Assembly (NCBI GenBank): GCA_046724555.1
Contig: JBKOWU010000283.1
Span: 1 to 5,201 of the forward strand
DNA length: 5,201 nucleotides
From: JAFAQB01 sp046724555
GTDB taxonomy: Archaea > Thermoproteota > Nitrososphaeria > Nitrososphaerales > Nitrososphaeraceae
Reading direction: 5' to 3'
Shown here: positions 5,171 through 5,201 of the stretch, one piece after another
Position numbering within the stretch: position 1 is the first letter of the stretch
Layout of the letters: the number at the start of each line of letters is the position of its first letter
Program-made: the position numbers and the translations under genes
Notes under the pieces: generated by a model
Databases searched by the model: none
What the model was told of the DNA's origin: nothing
What the model saw: the letters and a program-made list of their open reading frames with translations, nothing else

Positions 5171-5201
5171 GTTGCCCTATAACATGACTAGATATTTGTC
5201 T

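Overview
The window looks like chromosomal DNA of an ammonia-oxidising archaeon of the class Nitrososphaeria (Thaumarchaeota). The minus-strand pair aIF2-alpha and Nop10 is archaeal in kind and arrangement. The histidine kinase, a decayed HTH gene of a type I recall as recurrent in these genomes, and a secreted Asn/Thr-rich protein fit the same group. The low G+C content suggests a Nitrosocosmicus-like lineage rather than Nitrososphaera proper. This placement is inference, because no rRNA is present.

Layout. Bases 1-582 (+) encode the C-terminal part of a sensor histidine kinase that enters from the left edge. Bases 745-2434 (+) form a decay zone with two dead genes. The first (745-1226) is a small helix-turn-helix protein that can only be read by combining all three frames. 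The second (1395-2434) is a full-length zinc-dependent alcohol/aldehyde reductase of the YahK/cinnamyl-alcohol-dehydrogenase type, broken by three frameshifts and two in-frame stops but with its zinc and nucleotide-binding motifs still readable. Bases 2435-3495 hold no convincing intact gene. They contain several hairpin-forming inverted repeats and, on the minus strand, the possible remains of a small gene (2585-2807). Just before the next gene lie a perfect 20-bp palindrome (3375-3394) and a TATA-like box (3419-3426).

Bases 3496-3942 (+) encode a 148-residue exported protein with a signal peptide, nine N-glycosylation sequons and three identical 42-bp tandem repeats. The 206-bp convergent spacer 3943-4148 carries two successive hairpins with related arms, each followed by T-rich sequence, and probably holds terminators. 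Bases 5133-4149 (-) are a tight two-gene translation/ribosome-biogenesis unit: aIF2-alpha, then four bases later Nop10. A TATA-like box lies about 30 bases upstream of aIF2-alpha.

How the parts relate: the right end is conserved housekeeping, the centre is a decaying accessory region next to a surface-protein gene with its own regulatory DNA, and the left end is signalling. I see no new multi-gene system. The points most worth a second look are the palindrome-TATA-repeat-protein unit, the alternating hairpins in the convergent spacer, and the unexplained inverted repeats at 2501-2955.
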